Part shown: positions 47,380 to 59,107 of the stretch, piece by piece
Position numbering within the stretch: the stretch's first letter is position 1
Layout: each line of letters opens with the position of its first letter
Assembly (NCBI RefSeq): GCF_914767665.1
Contig: NC_059504.1
Coordinates: forward strand, 16,866,501 to 16,930,500
From: Harmonia axyridis
Lineage: Eukaryota; Arthropoda; Insecta; Coleoptera; Coccinellidae
Direction: 5' to 3'
Length of the DNA stretch: 64,000 nt
The notes under the pieces: generated by a model
Databases searched by the model: none
What the model was told of the DNA's origin: nothing
What the model saw: the letters and a program-made list of their open reading frames with translations, nothing else
Translations under genes and position numbers: made by a program

Positions 47380-48540
47380 ATCACAGAGAGGAAGATATGC
47401 CACTTACGATGGAAAACGATATCAGCCACCAAATGATAGATTCTTTTCATGGTATTTTCCATAACCAATTCTCAGATTTGAGGTCTTGAATCGATTTTTG
47501 ATCATTGACGTAGACCTTATCTTTCACGTATTCCCAAAAAAGTCTGAATTCTGGATATAAAAAATCATCAAATATAGCTCGGTAGAGCAATCCATTCACC
47601 GTAATAGATGCACTAAAGGGGATCGATTCATCAAGCCAAGTAACTTGACATTTTAACCAACTACTTGACTTGAAAATCAAGTTCATGAAAAATTACATAC
47701 TTGAGCTTGACTTGATTTTAGATATTTATTGCTTGACTTGATATCAAGCTACTTCAGCTGGGTATGCACGCGTCGCACGGCATATCTATATTTCTGTAAT
47801 CTCGTACGCGCTTAGACTAAATGAGGGGATTACTCGAGCGCCGAGAGAGTGAAGCATTCGCCAGTATGACTTTATTAGTAGTTTTCTCACATTTCCCTGA
47901 AATCTATTGGTAGATTTTGGCAGTTTCAGAAATATCTTTCCAAACTTGGCCAAAATGGCCAAGGATTTTTTATCAAAGCCAGCATCTTCAACTCCTGTTG
48001 TAAGTCAATTCTCCAGAGCTGCTCTTACAGTTATAAAAACCTGCAATATACTAGGCGACAAATCTTTAAGATGCCTCATGTATCCTAGATCTTGGATGGA
48101 AATCTAACAAAGCCTGGAGCCAATACTTGACTTGACTTGAGATTGAAAAACTACTAGTTGACTTGAAATCAAGGCAAGTCAAGCCAAGTAGCTTGAAAAT
48201 CAAGCAAAGCCGTGAATCCCTATGCACTAACCTCATTCAAGGTCCAATCACACCACCACCCCAAAAACCACACCAAACAGTGAGACATGGTTTTACAACA
48301 ATCATTCATTTATTTTTCGAGTCCCAAATGTGACAATTCTGTTCATGAACGTAGCCTCCGAGGTGAAAATGAGCCTCATCACTGAAGATTAGTTTTCGAT
48401 GAAAATCCGGATCATTTCGATGCATTTCATGGACCCAATCGCCGAAGATACGATGTTGCTGATTGTAAATTTTAACAATTTCGTTAAGTTGTTGCAGCGT
48501 GTATCGTTTCATTTTTAGTAATGGCGTGGTTTTCACTTGT
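47380..48540 (-). mobile_element. family E transposon interrupted by a hAT
   Basis: Read on the minus strand and skipping 47616-48221: MKRYTLQQLNEIVKIYNQQ (N-terminus), then a deletion, then IFGDWVHEMH, KLIFSDEAHFHLGGYVHEQN with the first catalytic Asp, CLVWFLGWWCDW, then beyond the hAT SASITVNGLLYRAIFDDFLY, a second deletion that removes the second and third Asp, and LFWEYVKDKVYVNDQKSIQ. The two halves match the family in order, so the hAT entered this element. No transposase function possible. Confidence 0.88.
47616..48221 (+). mobile_element. non-autonomous hAT element with exact 8-bp target duplication
   Basis: ATGCACTA stands at both sides (47608-47615 and 48222-48229), the 8-bp duplication diagnostic of hAT. 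The right end is inverse of AGGGATTCACGGC; the left end AAGGGGATCGATTC is a degraded counterpart. Both ends are dense in CTTGACTTGA words, like the subterminal transposase sites of hATs. 47907-48107 keeps a hAT C-terminal dimerisation domain: FPNLAKMAKDFLSKPASS, QFSRAALTVIKT and LGDKSLRCLMYPRSWMEI. The remainder of the transposase is missing. Confidence 0.9.
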
Positions 48541-48704
48541 CAAATATAATAAGATGGCAGCTTAAAAAACTGCCCAGATCGCGGGATATTCAAAATGGAA
48601 CCTCTTATAGAAAAACCCTTCATTAATCATTGACAATATACCAATTCAAGTACTTTTTGGAATTCTTGGAATGATCGATATTTAATTATATATTTTCTCA
48701 CTAT

Positions 48705-49206
48705 ACAGGGTGCGGCATTCAACTTGAGACAGTAAATAATCTCAAAAACTATGTAGGTACTTCAGAAAAAATGTTTCAAATAAAATTGTTATCAATGGGT
48801 ACAGAAAATGAACAAATTTTTTCAACCTTTACTTGGACTTGAAAGATAATTCAAAGTCGACTTGTTTTTGTTTAGGTGTAAAGTTATATTTTCAGTATGA
48901 AAGTATATTTTAGGTATATTAGAATTTTTTTCATTGGTTTTCAAAATATTCAATTAAATTATATTTGAACAGTCGATTAAACTGATGAACTGATGAGAAA
49001 AGGTTATTAATAATAATTAATAAGAATCTACACCAAAAAATATACCATTCCGTTAAAAAAAATTGAGTTGACCTTGAAGTTGAAGGTTAAAACGAAATAA
49101 GGAAATATTGTTTCCCCCTAGACACCTAACAACTTTTATTCAAAACATTTTGTCTAAATTACATAATTTTTGAGATAATTTACTGTCTCAAGTTAAATGC
49201 CTCGGT
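48705..49206. mobile_element. MITE with ACAGGGTGCGGCATTC ends, 500 bp
   Basis: The left end 'acagggtgcggcattcaact' is inverted at the right as 'agttaaatgcctcggta', followed inward by 'gagacagtaaat' against 'atttactgtctc'. The interior is AT-rich and non-coding. It has the same end type as the other ACAGGGTG MITEs here but a different body. Confidence 0.8.
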
Positions 49207-49849
49207 ATAATAATTTAAAAAAGGTCCGTTCGTCTTCAAGTATTATTCGAAGTATGAAGTATCAATAATAAAATCATTTTTTTATTTCCTAATTGATATT
49301 TTCACTTCGATATTGAATTTCACTTTACCAAATTAGCTTCCGAAATGACGTCCGTCAAAGCTTAAAACATTATGTCCAACATTTCAGGGACTGGACTCAA
49401 AAAGCATATACTAATTTAACTAATGAAACCAAAGGACATGACAATCCCATCAACGCAGAGTGGTGGCGGTAACAGCCACGAGCTTTCAAATTACTGGAGA
49501 TTTTCGTGTTGATCTTAGCTTTTAATCATACATGTGTCCAGCGGTTCTATGTGATCATTCAACAGAATATAATTCATTCACGCACTAAGGTTATGATAAA
49601 TGGTTTGACCAATTTTCGTAATAGGAAGTGGTGGGAAAACACATATTAATAATTGGAAAAGGCGTTCTGTTATTAGAATAAATAGTAATTTACGTTACCA
49701 AGTTCGGAAAATACTGTTTTTTTCTGAGCGAGTGGAAAGTCTGCGTCTTCAAAAGAAAATATCACATTTCTTTGTAGAACAAGAATTCGGACAATGTAAT
49801 TCTTATTTGTATTCAATATCGAAATTTGGAGAGATGATACTCGGCTTTA
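49207..49849. other. unassigned AT-rich sequence
   Basis: Nothing recognised. Confidence 0.4.
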
Positions 49850-50562
49850 ATTTATTTTCAAGCTGACTGACTTGGCTTGACTTGAAATCAAGTCGAGTTC
49901 AAGTCAAGTAGTAGTTTTTCAATGTCAAGTCAAGTATTTATTACTCAAGTACTTGAAATATGAAGTACATTTTATCAGCTTCTTGATTTTAAGCAGTTTT
50001 ATTGTGTAGTGTCCACATAAAAATGATGAAATGAGAAGGAACCTTGCAAAAAATGTTTTCATTTATGAAACTTCCTAACTTTTTTCAAAATGGAAACACA
50101 AATAAAATCACTATAGAACATAACAAAATATAAAAAAATATAGTTTCTTAATATTAAGGAAACTCCAAGCACTGTTTGATTTGATTTTCCATCCAGGATG
50201 TCACATCTTATAGATTCCTCACTAAATCTATTGCGGGTTTTTCTAACAGTCAGGGCAGTTCTGGAAAATTGCTTTCAACAGGAGTTGAAGATGTTGGCGT
50301 TGATAAAAAATTTTTGACCATTTTAGCCAAGTTTGGAAAAACGATTCTACAATATCTTCAGAACTGTCAATTAGGGAAACACGGCTTGACTTGATATTCA
50401 AGCTACTTGACTTGGGCTTGACTTGAAATCAACTCGAGTTCAAGTCAAGTCAAGTACTTGATAAAAAAATACTTACTCGACATAGCAAAACTACAATTTG
50501 ACTTGAACTTGAGTTGATTTCAAGTCGAGTAGCTTGAATATCAAGTTAAGCCGTGAATCCCT
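49850..50562 (-). mobile_element. second hAT relic of the same family
   Basis: 49865-49970 is dense in 'ttgacttgaaatcaag' words as in the hAT at 47616-48221. 50165-50360 antisense reads LAKMVKNFLSTPTSSTPVES and DVTSWMENQIKQ, the hAT C-terminal domain. 50372-50562 is a 190-bp unit with inverted ends TAGGGAAACACGGCTTGACT and the inverse ...GTGAATCCCTA, i.e. both terminal and subterminal repeats with no coding between. The overall arrangement is rearranged: a solo-ended unit abuts the coding relic. Confidence 0.75.
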
Positions 50563-50769
50563 ATTGTCAACACGTGGTTCAGTCATGAATTTATTTATTC
50601 CTTAACGCCAAGTCATTTCATTTGCTGGATTTACAGGAGATTCATTGAATAAACTTAGGAGATCGATGTCAAACTCACTTTATTTATCCTTTCAAGAAGA
50701 TTATTTTGTCTAGGCGCGAACGATCTTGCAGAAATATATACCGTGCGATTTGTACGTATCAAACTCAAG

Positions 50770-50915
50770 TAATATCTACTAGCTTGATATCAAGTCAAGC
50801 AATGAATACCTCAAATCAAGACAAGTCAAGGCTAATGTATGTAATTTCGCACGTACTTGAATTTCAAGTCAAGTATGTAGTTGTTAAAATATCAAACTAC
50901 TTGACGAAACCCTAG
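50770..50915. repeat. hAT-like subterminal repeat cluster
   Basis: Several 'cttgatatcaagtcaagc' and 'cttgaatttcaagtcaag' words and 'gaaaccctag' at the right: the terminal part of a further copy of the hAT above. No coding. Confidence 0.65.
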
Positions 50916-51239
50916 ATGATAGGTTCCCATAGAAACATTCTCATTCAGAAGAAAATACCAATTTTTCGACCTTCCTATACAAAAATTTGAATTTGAGTTA
51001 CTCATTGTATAAATATTACGATGGTATTATTTTCTCGATATATTCATTGAAATTAATAAAACGAAATAACTAAATTTAAAAAAGTGAATTTGAAAATGCT
51101 TTTTCCTAAGCAGATGATGGTTTTATTGTTCAAACCCATCTGGATTATACTGGAAGAATAAATTATTGAGTAGAAGATATGCCATAAATAATATTGTTAA
51201 AGTTTTGAAATGGAAAAAATGGGGAGACAGATAGAATAC
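50916..51239. other. unassigned AT-rich sequence
   Basis: No feature seen. Confidence 0.35.
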
Positions 51240-51800
51240 GCCAATTATCGTTTGAGCCAGAACTGTTTAACGGACAAAAAACCTCTATGAAGAAAATCTG
51301 ATGGATTCATCTACTTTTTCGTTCTTGGCCATTCGCGAAAAATCCATATTTTCCGAGTTATATGCAAAAACTGCCAAAAAATTATATGTTTGTTTAACTT
51401 TTTTTGCATTTTTTCAATTTTCCGTCACGAAATTTTGGTGGTGAAATGGTAAACCTCAGATTCAGATCTAGCCGCCAAAAAACATATATAATCGAATAAA
51501 TCAAAACTACCCCAAAAATTGGCTTTTTGCAGAGATAGTAAAATCAGCCAATTTTCAACTATCATTCGATTCAGAATGATTTAACGGACAAATAAATTTA
51601 ATGAACTAAATATGTGGAAAATTTTATATACTTACTTTGTTTTATATAGAAGGGTCATTCACGAATAGTTGATATTTTCGAGTTATATGCAAAAAACCAC
51701 CATAAAATGATTTTTTTACTTTTTTTTCAAATTCGGGGGAAACCACAGATTTGGTTTCAGCACTCCAAAAACGAAAAAATGAAAGCTACCCCAAAACTTT
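51240..51800. repeat. degenerate direct duplication, ~310-325 bp offset
   Basis: Shared in order: 'tttaacggacaaa', 'ggccattcgcgaa' and 'gggtcattcacgaa', 'atattttccgagttatatgc' and 'gatattttcgagttatatgc', 'ctaccccaaaa'. Diverged 20-25%, AT-rich, non-coding. Confidence 0.75.
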
Positions 51801-52501
51801 TCTGTGAAAAACACATATCGACTGGACTATTACTGAGGCCATTATTAATAATTAAATTATAACCACTGATCTCTGATCCATAAAATGCAACAATTTTCAT
51901 AGTTACAAAATTCAAGGAAAAGCACTCCATTCAAATTGATCGATAAAGATGCAAAGTCTGGAAGTATTGCCTTTCCTGCAGATGCTGAAGGGCCAATATT
52001 CCAGGTCTCATTCGAAAAAGGTTAATGACTTTGTAATGAGAATTCAGATTCTTTACATCACCTCTATCGAACCGTCAGTTCCTAAATTACTTCTTGATCC
52101 GTTTGTGACGATCACATTCTTAAATGGAAACTTGTTCCCTGCTTGGGGTTATCTAGAAAGCCATAAATTCCCCAAAGAATGTGGCTTTAGATTACGTCTC
52201 GTTGAAAATACGGGGGAAGCAAGACAATTATAGGGCTTTGTTCATTTTGAAACGAGCAACAATTGTTATTTTCAATTTGCTATAATTGTGCGTTTTGATC
52301 ATAATTATACTGCTACTGTTGAACCCAGCATACGTTATACAGTGTGTTTTGCAATCTTTCCGTTGAGAAGTTACAAGAACTTGAATTTGTTGAATTGTCC
52401 AAAATATGTTTGAACCTTAATCTCTTAATTAATATTGTTCCTAATATCCAACTTCAGCTTGAAGCAAGCCTCACATCAAGGAACTGAAGATTCAGTAACT
52501 A
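51801..52501. other. unassigned
   Basis: A 94-codon + frame (51949-52233) of balanced composition is open but lacks a recognisable motif and splice context. Not called as a gene. Confidence 0.35.
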
Positions 52502-53340
52502 ACAGGCCATTTGAAAAGTCCCCGGTCTACCATAGTAAAACACTAGTTCTGGCGAATATGGTGGAAGCAGAAGAAATTTGAAGCCCAATTGATGAAACAG
52601 CACCTTTTTTTTCAAATGGGGCCGTTTCTTAACGATTTCATCCTTTGAACGATCCAATGACACTATATAATAATCGCTGTTGATGGTCATTACGCTATAT
52701 AATAATCGCTGTTGATGGTCTGGCCCTTTTGGAAGTAATCAATGAATATTATACCTTGCTCATCCCAAAATACTGATACCATAATCTTGCCAGGTGACTG
52801 TTGTTTTTCCTCGCTTTTTCGATTCATCGTGTGAAGTCCACTCAGCTGACTGTCGATTGGACTCCGGAGTGAAATGATGGAGCCATGTTTCATCCATTGT
52901 CATATATTTCTGGTTTATTGCATTCAAACAGCTTCAAACACTGCTCAGAATCATTAACACGTTGTTGTTTTTGATCGATTGTGAGCTTGCGCGGCACACA
53001 GCTCTCTCATGTACAAATATTCGTGAATGATATGATGTACACGTTTAGATGATATCTTCACAATGTCTGCTGTCTTAATCAACTTCACTTTACGGTCATT
53101 CAAAATTATTTTGTGAACTTTTTCGATTTTTTCCTTGGTGACAGCCTCTTTTGGGCGTCCACTCCGTTCGCCGTCTTCGGTTCTCACTTCACTACGTTTA
53201 AACTTAGCATACCAATCAATGATGGTTGATTTTCCTGGTGCAGACCCCAGAAACTCTTCATCAAGCCAATATTTTGTTTCAACTGTATTTTTGAAATCGA
53301 TTACACAAATAGCGTCTATCAACTGAAAATGGGTGCCTTA
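52502..53340 (-). mobile_element. mariner family B, C-terminal part deleted
   Basis: Left TIR ACAGGCCATTTGAAAAGTCC with TA. Antisense frames: MIDAICVIDFKNTVETKYWL (N-terminus), EEFLGSAPGKSTIIDWYAKF and RRPKEAVTKEKI-type helix-turn-helix linker (53322 down to 52954), then SQLSGLHTMNRKSEEKQQSP, VSVFWDEQGIIFIDYFQKGQ, and after a 26-bp duplication (52663-52688 and 52695-52720) LKKKVLFHQLGFKFLLLPPY. The deletion runs straight through the second catalytic Asp (HQD to HQL), and the C-terminal end is cut out before the TIR. Collinear centre, unlike the inverted copy at 44425. Confidence 0.88.
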
Positions 53341-54156
53341 AAATAGTAATTTTCGGTTTAAGAAATAGAAAAACTCATCCGGAACCATATAATGAGAATG
53401 AGATGGTTCTTCCATAAGATTTTTTTTGTTTTGGCCAAAAATTCGTTCACAATTTAAGTCAGAACAATGCGACTATAAAAACAAGTTCCGAATGTTGTCT
53501 CTACATCTACAACTCGAACTACGAACAACCATAGAAAATTACCAAAATCCACTAGTCGAATTTCTTCTTCTTCTCAACAAAGCCGACCCAATCTTCATCA
53601 TCGAGCCATTAACCTCCTCAACATGGAGCCTGACACCTCGAGTCCTACGCTGCTTTGTTCAATCTCCCTTATCCGTCATTAATCTGCAGGCAAAGTCGTG
53701 AATCCTGTACGGTACATCAACTCTATGATCCTCACGATGCCGAAAGAGATTACCCGAAAATTAAGATAATTAATCCTTGGGGAGGAGGCTGGATGACGTT
53801 CCTGAAGATTGAAACAAGGAATAGGGCTCGCCTCAAGATTTTATAAGTTAAAAGATCGCAATCTTTGTCTCCTCCGGTATTTCCTCTTACTTGGGATCCG
53901 AGATTTCTCGGCTGTGTTCTGGATTTAATTGAATTACATCTGGGGGTTGTCGATATACAAGGCGTTCTGGACAGCTGTGTTTGGATCGCAAAACGCTGTG
54001 AATTTGGCACAATGGGTCTTTATTGCTTCTGTCACAACTCATTGAAAGACATCAAAAAAATGAATATTCTATTAAGATGTGGATTTTCAATAGGACTAGG
54101 ATTTTTACAACTCCGAATATCTTTGGTTAGGACTTCGTGGTAAAAATCATTGAATA
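53341..54156. other. unassigned, moderately GC-richer (53500-54010)
   Basis: A 91-codon frame (53426-53701, +) and an 86-codon antisense frame (53750-54010) are open. No motif or splice pair supports either. Confidence 0.35.
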
Positions 54157-54427
54157 CAGGGTATCCTAAAATACATAGTCTAGATATAGTACTTATGATA
54201 ATAAGAACAAATCTCCTGGAAAAAAAAAGATGGTCATTTTGAACATCTCTTTTTCTCTATTCACATGATTTCCAAGCTACTGGAATGGAACTTAAGATAT
54301 GATATATCTATGATATATTTGAAAAAAAAAATCTGTGAACAAAACCTCAAATAATTTAAATTAGCTGTTGAAAGTGACTACCACAAATACAAGTTCATCA
54401 TTATCTCATAGTGAAACACCTTGTATA
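54157..54427. mobile_element. probable MITE, ACAGGGTATCC-type ends
   Basis: Left 'tacagggtatcct', right 'aaacaccttgta' as a weak inverse, 270 bp, AT-rich and non-coding. Inner inversion is poor, so the assignment is tentative. Confidence 0.5.
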
Positions 54428-54825
54428 GACTTCGTTCAAGTAGAAAGAACATTAAACAACAACTTGTTGAGTTATGACAGTAGGATGTAAACAAAAAACC
54501 TCAAAAAACTGCGAATTCAATGATTTTTGGGCAATTCAAGATTTCATAAAAAAATTGAATGGAATTCGATTTTCCCATGATTGAAATTGTCAACTTTATA
54601 GTAAGAATTTGAAAGAAATTGTCTTCCTTGAATGAGTTTACTACCTATAATAATTATTATTCTGAGTTGCTCTACTCACCTATGAGTTCATCGGTTATAC
54701 CTCAATGTGAAAGAACTTTTCGGCATTATACCCTTCGATTGATTTCGATTCATTCTTTTCCTAGAACTTCGTTGTCTTTTATTTTGGTCATTACTGTTAG
54801 CAATTGACTAATGAGAAATCATTCA
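54428..54825. other. unassigned AT-rich sequence
   Basis: No gene, no repeat recognised. Confidence 0.35.
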
Positions 54826-55236
54826 TAGGCGTACAACTTTGCTTCCTGGTCATCTTTTGAAGCGATCCATGAATCGGTCCAATTTTTACTCCTTCATTAG
54901 ACCGGAAGTTCTGGTCAGCCGTGTGCCATTGATCGAAACAAGTGATATTCCGAGGAAGCAACCTCTGGAGAATACGGCGGGTGGAGTAGAACTTCCCAAT
55001 TCAACGTTTCCAAGTATGTTTTAACCACTTTCGCAACATGGGGTCGAGCATTGTCATGCTGTAAAATAACTTCATCATGTCTCTCGTTGTATTGTGGCCG
55101 TTTGTCTTTCAATACACGGCTCAAACGCATTAATTGTGCTCGATAACGATCGCCTATGATTGTTTCAGTCAGTTTCAACAACTCATAATACACTACGCTG
55201 AGCTGGTCTCACCAAATAAGGAGCATGACGTTGAAA
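54826..55236 (-). mobile_element. mariner family A, 3' part
   Basis: Left inverted end 'taggcgtacaactttgcttc' followed by a deletion of the C-terminal codons. Antisense then reads VILQHDNARPHVAKVVKTYL with the second catalytic Asp intact and SPEVASSEYHLF where the third catalytic Asp is Glu. Upstream YYELLKLTETIIGDRYRAQL. Truncated at 55236 where the next relic starts. Confidence 0.88.
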
Positions 55237-55757
55237 CTCCAGCAGTAATCTGCCATCATGTGCATGTCCCATCTTCCTTGGTAGCGGTCCTCCATAACTT
55301 TAATGGCGAATTGGTGAAATCTATCACCTTATTCCTCACTCATGTCTCCGAAACTTTCTGGAAAACGGTATAAGTGGTTGTGTAAATAGTGTATTTTAAT
55401 ACTCATATTGCATTCTAAGGATTTGAAACTTTTAAGCATCTTGTTAACTATTTCAACATAGTTTTTATTTTTATGTTTGCCAAGAAAATTTTCTACAACT
55501 GCAACTAATGATGTCCAAGCTTCTCGTTCAACTTGATACATTGAATTTATGAAGGCAGGATCCTTAATAAATTTTCTCATTTTGTGGGCCGTCAAATATC
55601 CCTGCTTTGAGTTTTTTTGTCTTCAACTGATGCATTTTTAAAGCTATATATGCAAAACATGACCCATTATTATCAAGAGCCTTTACAAATTGCTTCATTA
55701 AGCCCAACATTATATGTAACGGAGGAAGAATGATTTTTTTTGTCTTACTTACCCGAG
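55237..55757 (-). pseudogene. relic of a repeat-associated protein of unknown family
   Basis: Antisense, with two frameshifts, reads PPLHIMLGLMKQFVKALDNN, then KAGIFDGP, MRKFIKDPAFINSMYQVERE, AWTSLVAVVENFLGKHKN, SLECNMSIKIHYLHNHLYRF, and KVMEDRYQGRWDMHMMADYC. I know this block order as a family that recurs in repeat-rich insect and cnidarian genomes, usually annotated as uncharacterised; which element carries it I cannot say. No catalytic motif is seen. It is cut on the left by mariner A and ends near the foldback element on the right. Confidence 0.7.
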
Positions 55758-55778
55758 TGCAATAAAACTATTATATCT

Positions 55779-56954
55779 ACAGTGCATCCCATTTTGGGTG
55801 AGACAGTCAGGTTTCTCGCTTGTTATTTAAGATAGAGCCTTGCGGTTTTCACGTTCCTGTCCTACTTTTTCGTGAAACTCAAGTTGGTCTAATCAGATTT
55901 TGCATAAATGTTTACGTCCAAAAGATACAGGGTGATTTTGGAAATTGATACTTTTCGGACCCCTCCTTTATCTCCGAAGTTATTAGAAATAATGCTGAGG
56001 TAAAAACTACGTCTGAATCAGAATTCTGCGTAAAACCAGTGGCGTATTCAATTTTTCTTTTCGGGGTATGGTTTTGAAGATTCAACACAAACCTATATTT
56101 TTTTTAATGGAACACCATATATATCATTACTTCGTTGAATTCGTTATTTTTTCCCTTCAAAATGATGTATGACACTATGTAGGTAGGATGTTCAGAAATG
56201 TTAAAAAAACACTAAAACATCAAATAATGATGATTTTTTGTAAATGGGCCATGAATTTTCTATGTTTCAATAGGAGGATTATTATCTACTTTCGATTTTC
56301 AAAAGTAGTAGGTCATTGATGATACAAACATCCTTGTTGTTATTATGGCTACTATGCATTTGGGAGCATTGTTTTATCAAGTAGGCATTGGAGGGAAAAA
56401 ATCCAATCTGATCAAGCTGTCATCGCTATGAATTATTGTTATTATTATTGATTCTTTTTTTATATGGGAAATCCATTGCCCATTAACAAAAAATCATAAT
56501 TATTTGATGTTTTAGTGTTTTTTTAACATTTCTGAACATCCTACCTACATAGTATCATAATCATAATCATTTGGAAGGGAAAAAATAACGAATTCAACCA
56601 AGTAATGATATACATGGTGTTCCATTAAAAAAAATATAGGTTTGTGTTGAATCTTCAAAACCATACCCCGAAAAAAAAAATTGAGTACGCCACTGGATTT
56701 TACGCAGAATTCTGATTCAGACGTAGTTTTTATCTAAGCATTATTTCTAATAACTTCGGAAATAAAGGAGGGGTCCGAAAAGTATCAATTTCCAAAATCA
56801 CCCTGTATCTCTTGAACGGAAACAGTTATGCAAAATCTGATTAGACCAACTAGAGTTTCACGAAAAAGTAGGATAGGAACGTGAAAACCGCAAGGCTCTA
56901 TCTTAAATAACAAGCGAGAAACCTGGCTGTCTCACCCAAAATGGGATGCACTGT
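55779..56954. mobile_element. 1.18-kb foldback element F, ~480-bp arms
   Basis: Two arms (55779-56258 and 56465-56954) are inverse copies with only scattered changes; outermost ACAGTGCATCCCATTTTGGG and its inverse, TA on both sides. The ~205-base centre is unique, AT-rich and non-coding. Nested inside each arm is 'acagggtgattttgg' (55939, inverted near 56800), the end type of other MITEs. One isolated arm is at 21191-21430. The long inverted copy could make hairpin RNA if transcribed. Confidence 0.92.
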
Positions 56955-57642
56955 ACATTAATGAATATATAATAATTTTAGAACTCTCATAAATGAATAC
57001 CGGTAGGACTTAATGTATTGGTAGATATCTAAAAAAGTAGAGCTGATAGGGAAAAAGGGATTGTATGTACTGATTTAGCGTCCCAAATATAGTAAAAATC
57101 AGTTCTTAAATCCCAGGCACCAAATAAATTTTTTTTGTTGCCCTGGGTAATATTTGAAAAAAAATTCTGATGAAAGAAATAAATTTTTCCTGCTTTATGA
57201 AAAGATAAAATTAACTTCCAGAACCCTGTGAATTCGCAGAGTAATAAAGGTCGCAATTTTTTGGACCGTGACAAGTTGCAGGAAGAATTAGAGATCTGCT
57301 GATTCAAATCTATAAAAGCCGGTATTATTGTCGGATTTTACGGCAGGGCGTAAAAGCCCGTTGAATTTCACGCCCACAACGGGCCACATCTTGAATTTCG
57401 GCACCATTGCCACCTATAATCTATGTATTATGCATATAAATGTTGTAATATACTTTTAGGGAGTACTCAAATTTTACAGTTCCTTTTCTCGTTATCCCGA
57501 CGTGAGTATGTGCCGCAAACAAGGAACTGGTTCATTTCCTGCTTTATTGAGGTTTTAGAATTTTACGCTCTTGACGTAATTCGTCTAGTCCGAATGGCAT
57601 GTTCTTGAAGAATGTGAATTCAGCAGTGCCAGTTCAATTTAC
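56955..57642. other. unassigned; GC-richer 57300-57420
   Basis: Nothing coding supported. A 'cagggcgtaaaagcccgttg' type self-complementary stretch lies near 57345. Confidence 0.35.
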
Positions 57643-57829
57643 AGGGTGTCTTCAAGTAGATAGTAGAGATTTGGAAAGTTCATTTATAAATAAAAACTTG
57701 AGAGGGACTTCCACAACGTCAGTTCAAAACGAAATTATAGATGTTTTACTCTTATATCCACCGATTTTTTTCACATGATTCAAACAATAATCTACATTGT
57801 GGAAAGTCAATATTTTCAATTTGCGAATG
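57643..57829. repeat. ACAGGGTGTCTTC end without a visible partner
   Basis: The first bases have the standard MITE end, but no inverse end was found before the next elements. It may be the left end of repeat H (57830-58170). Confidence 0.35.
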
Positions 57830-58170
57830 AAAAAAAATTGGTAACTTTTCGTTTATCACGAAAGAATTGATGATATGTGCAATATACAAAGCACAAATAT
57901 GTTTTTAAAATTTTCGTGAAAAAAAGCTACCAAAAATTATTTCAAAAGAAGTAAAACTATAATTTTGTGAAAAAAATAATCGACTGTCGAGTGCTGCCCG
58001 CTACTTCTTTGCTTCGAGAAGAGAAAGAACATAAAGTGAATGTACAACTTCGTACACCGTACAAAGTTTGGTCAACGCAGGAACAGGAACGCCAGAAGGA
58101 AAATGAATGGGTAACAGTGTTTGACTGATACGCGGAAAGCCACGTGGTGGTAATTCCTCTTAAGAAAAGG
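57830..58170. repeat. dispersed repeat H, copy 2
   Basis: Matches 34490-34690 in order at several blocks ('gatgatatgt', 'cttcgtacaccgtacaaag', 'gaaaatgaat', 'ccacgtggtggtaatt', 'cctcttaag'). It is the longer copy; about 110 bases in the middle are absent from copy 1. Non-coding. Confidence 0.8.
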
Positions 58171-58442
58171 TTTTGTTTAAAACTTTATTTTCCTTATTAC
58201 TATAGTGAAAAATGATAAACTACTGAGGTGAAATCAAGAGCACTCGTTGGAGACCGCATAACTGTAGTTATATAAGTAGCCTCCAAGGGTGCATTTGTCA
58301 CATGATCTATCACCCTTCAATTTGTGGTAACTGATTTCTGAATAGTATTGGTATACCTCACAGATTCTGGTTAATTCATGTAAACAAGCCTCTGTGACTG
58401 TGCTTTCCTCTTCAACTCCTTAACATCGCCATATATTCTGAA

Positions 58443-59107
58443 TAGAGAGATTCCTTGGATAGTTTAAAGAAAAAAATCTTTATAAAAATAGGTCCGCAAA
58501 CGCTTTGTTTTAAAGATACAGAGTGTTTCTTATAGTCCTAGTTTTTGGTATGTATATACCAGTTCATTAAATCTGTATTAGTCTTCGCGCTACAGATTGG
58601 GTATATAAATAACAAAACTCATAATTAATTTATTCATCACAGCTTACTAACTAGATCTTTATAATAATTTGTATTTTTCCTGAGGATTACGAGAGAATTG
58701 TTTGAAATTTTTCCCTAAATCGGTAGCAGATACGACAAAACTACAAGAAAACAAAAAGTGTAGTAGTACTGGACCATTGGCCCTAAGTTTCGTTTCACAT
58801 TTTTCTAAACTACCTTTGTTCCATCAAAAAAAGTTCTGCAGGAAAGAAGCCGTCACTGCTCCAGAAAAAATTACACCCTGTAGATTAACATTCAAATTGG
58901 AATATTTAGCCGAAATTTAAGTTGATGATCTTATGAAGGAAAGGTACTACTATGAGAAGAAAAAAAATGAAAAAAAAATCGAACTTCAACACTCTGTATA
59001 TCGGTAACGAAGCGTTTGCGGGCCCATATTTATAGGACTTTTTTTTCTCGAATCGATTCGAGGAATCTGTCATTTTTGTTTGTACCTCCAATTTAGGAAC
59101 ACCCTGT
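58443..59107. mobile_element. MITE G, simple copy
   Basis: Left arm 'gagattccttgga...ggtccgcaaacgctttg' and right arm inverse '...aagcgtttgcgggcccat...ttcgaggaatctg...' ending 'ggaacaccctgta'. Unlike 26911-28725 it has no internal tandem copy. The segment 58702-58920 is open for 72 codons by chance. Confidence 0.8.
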
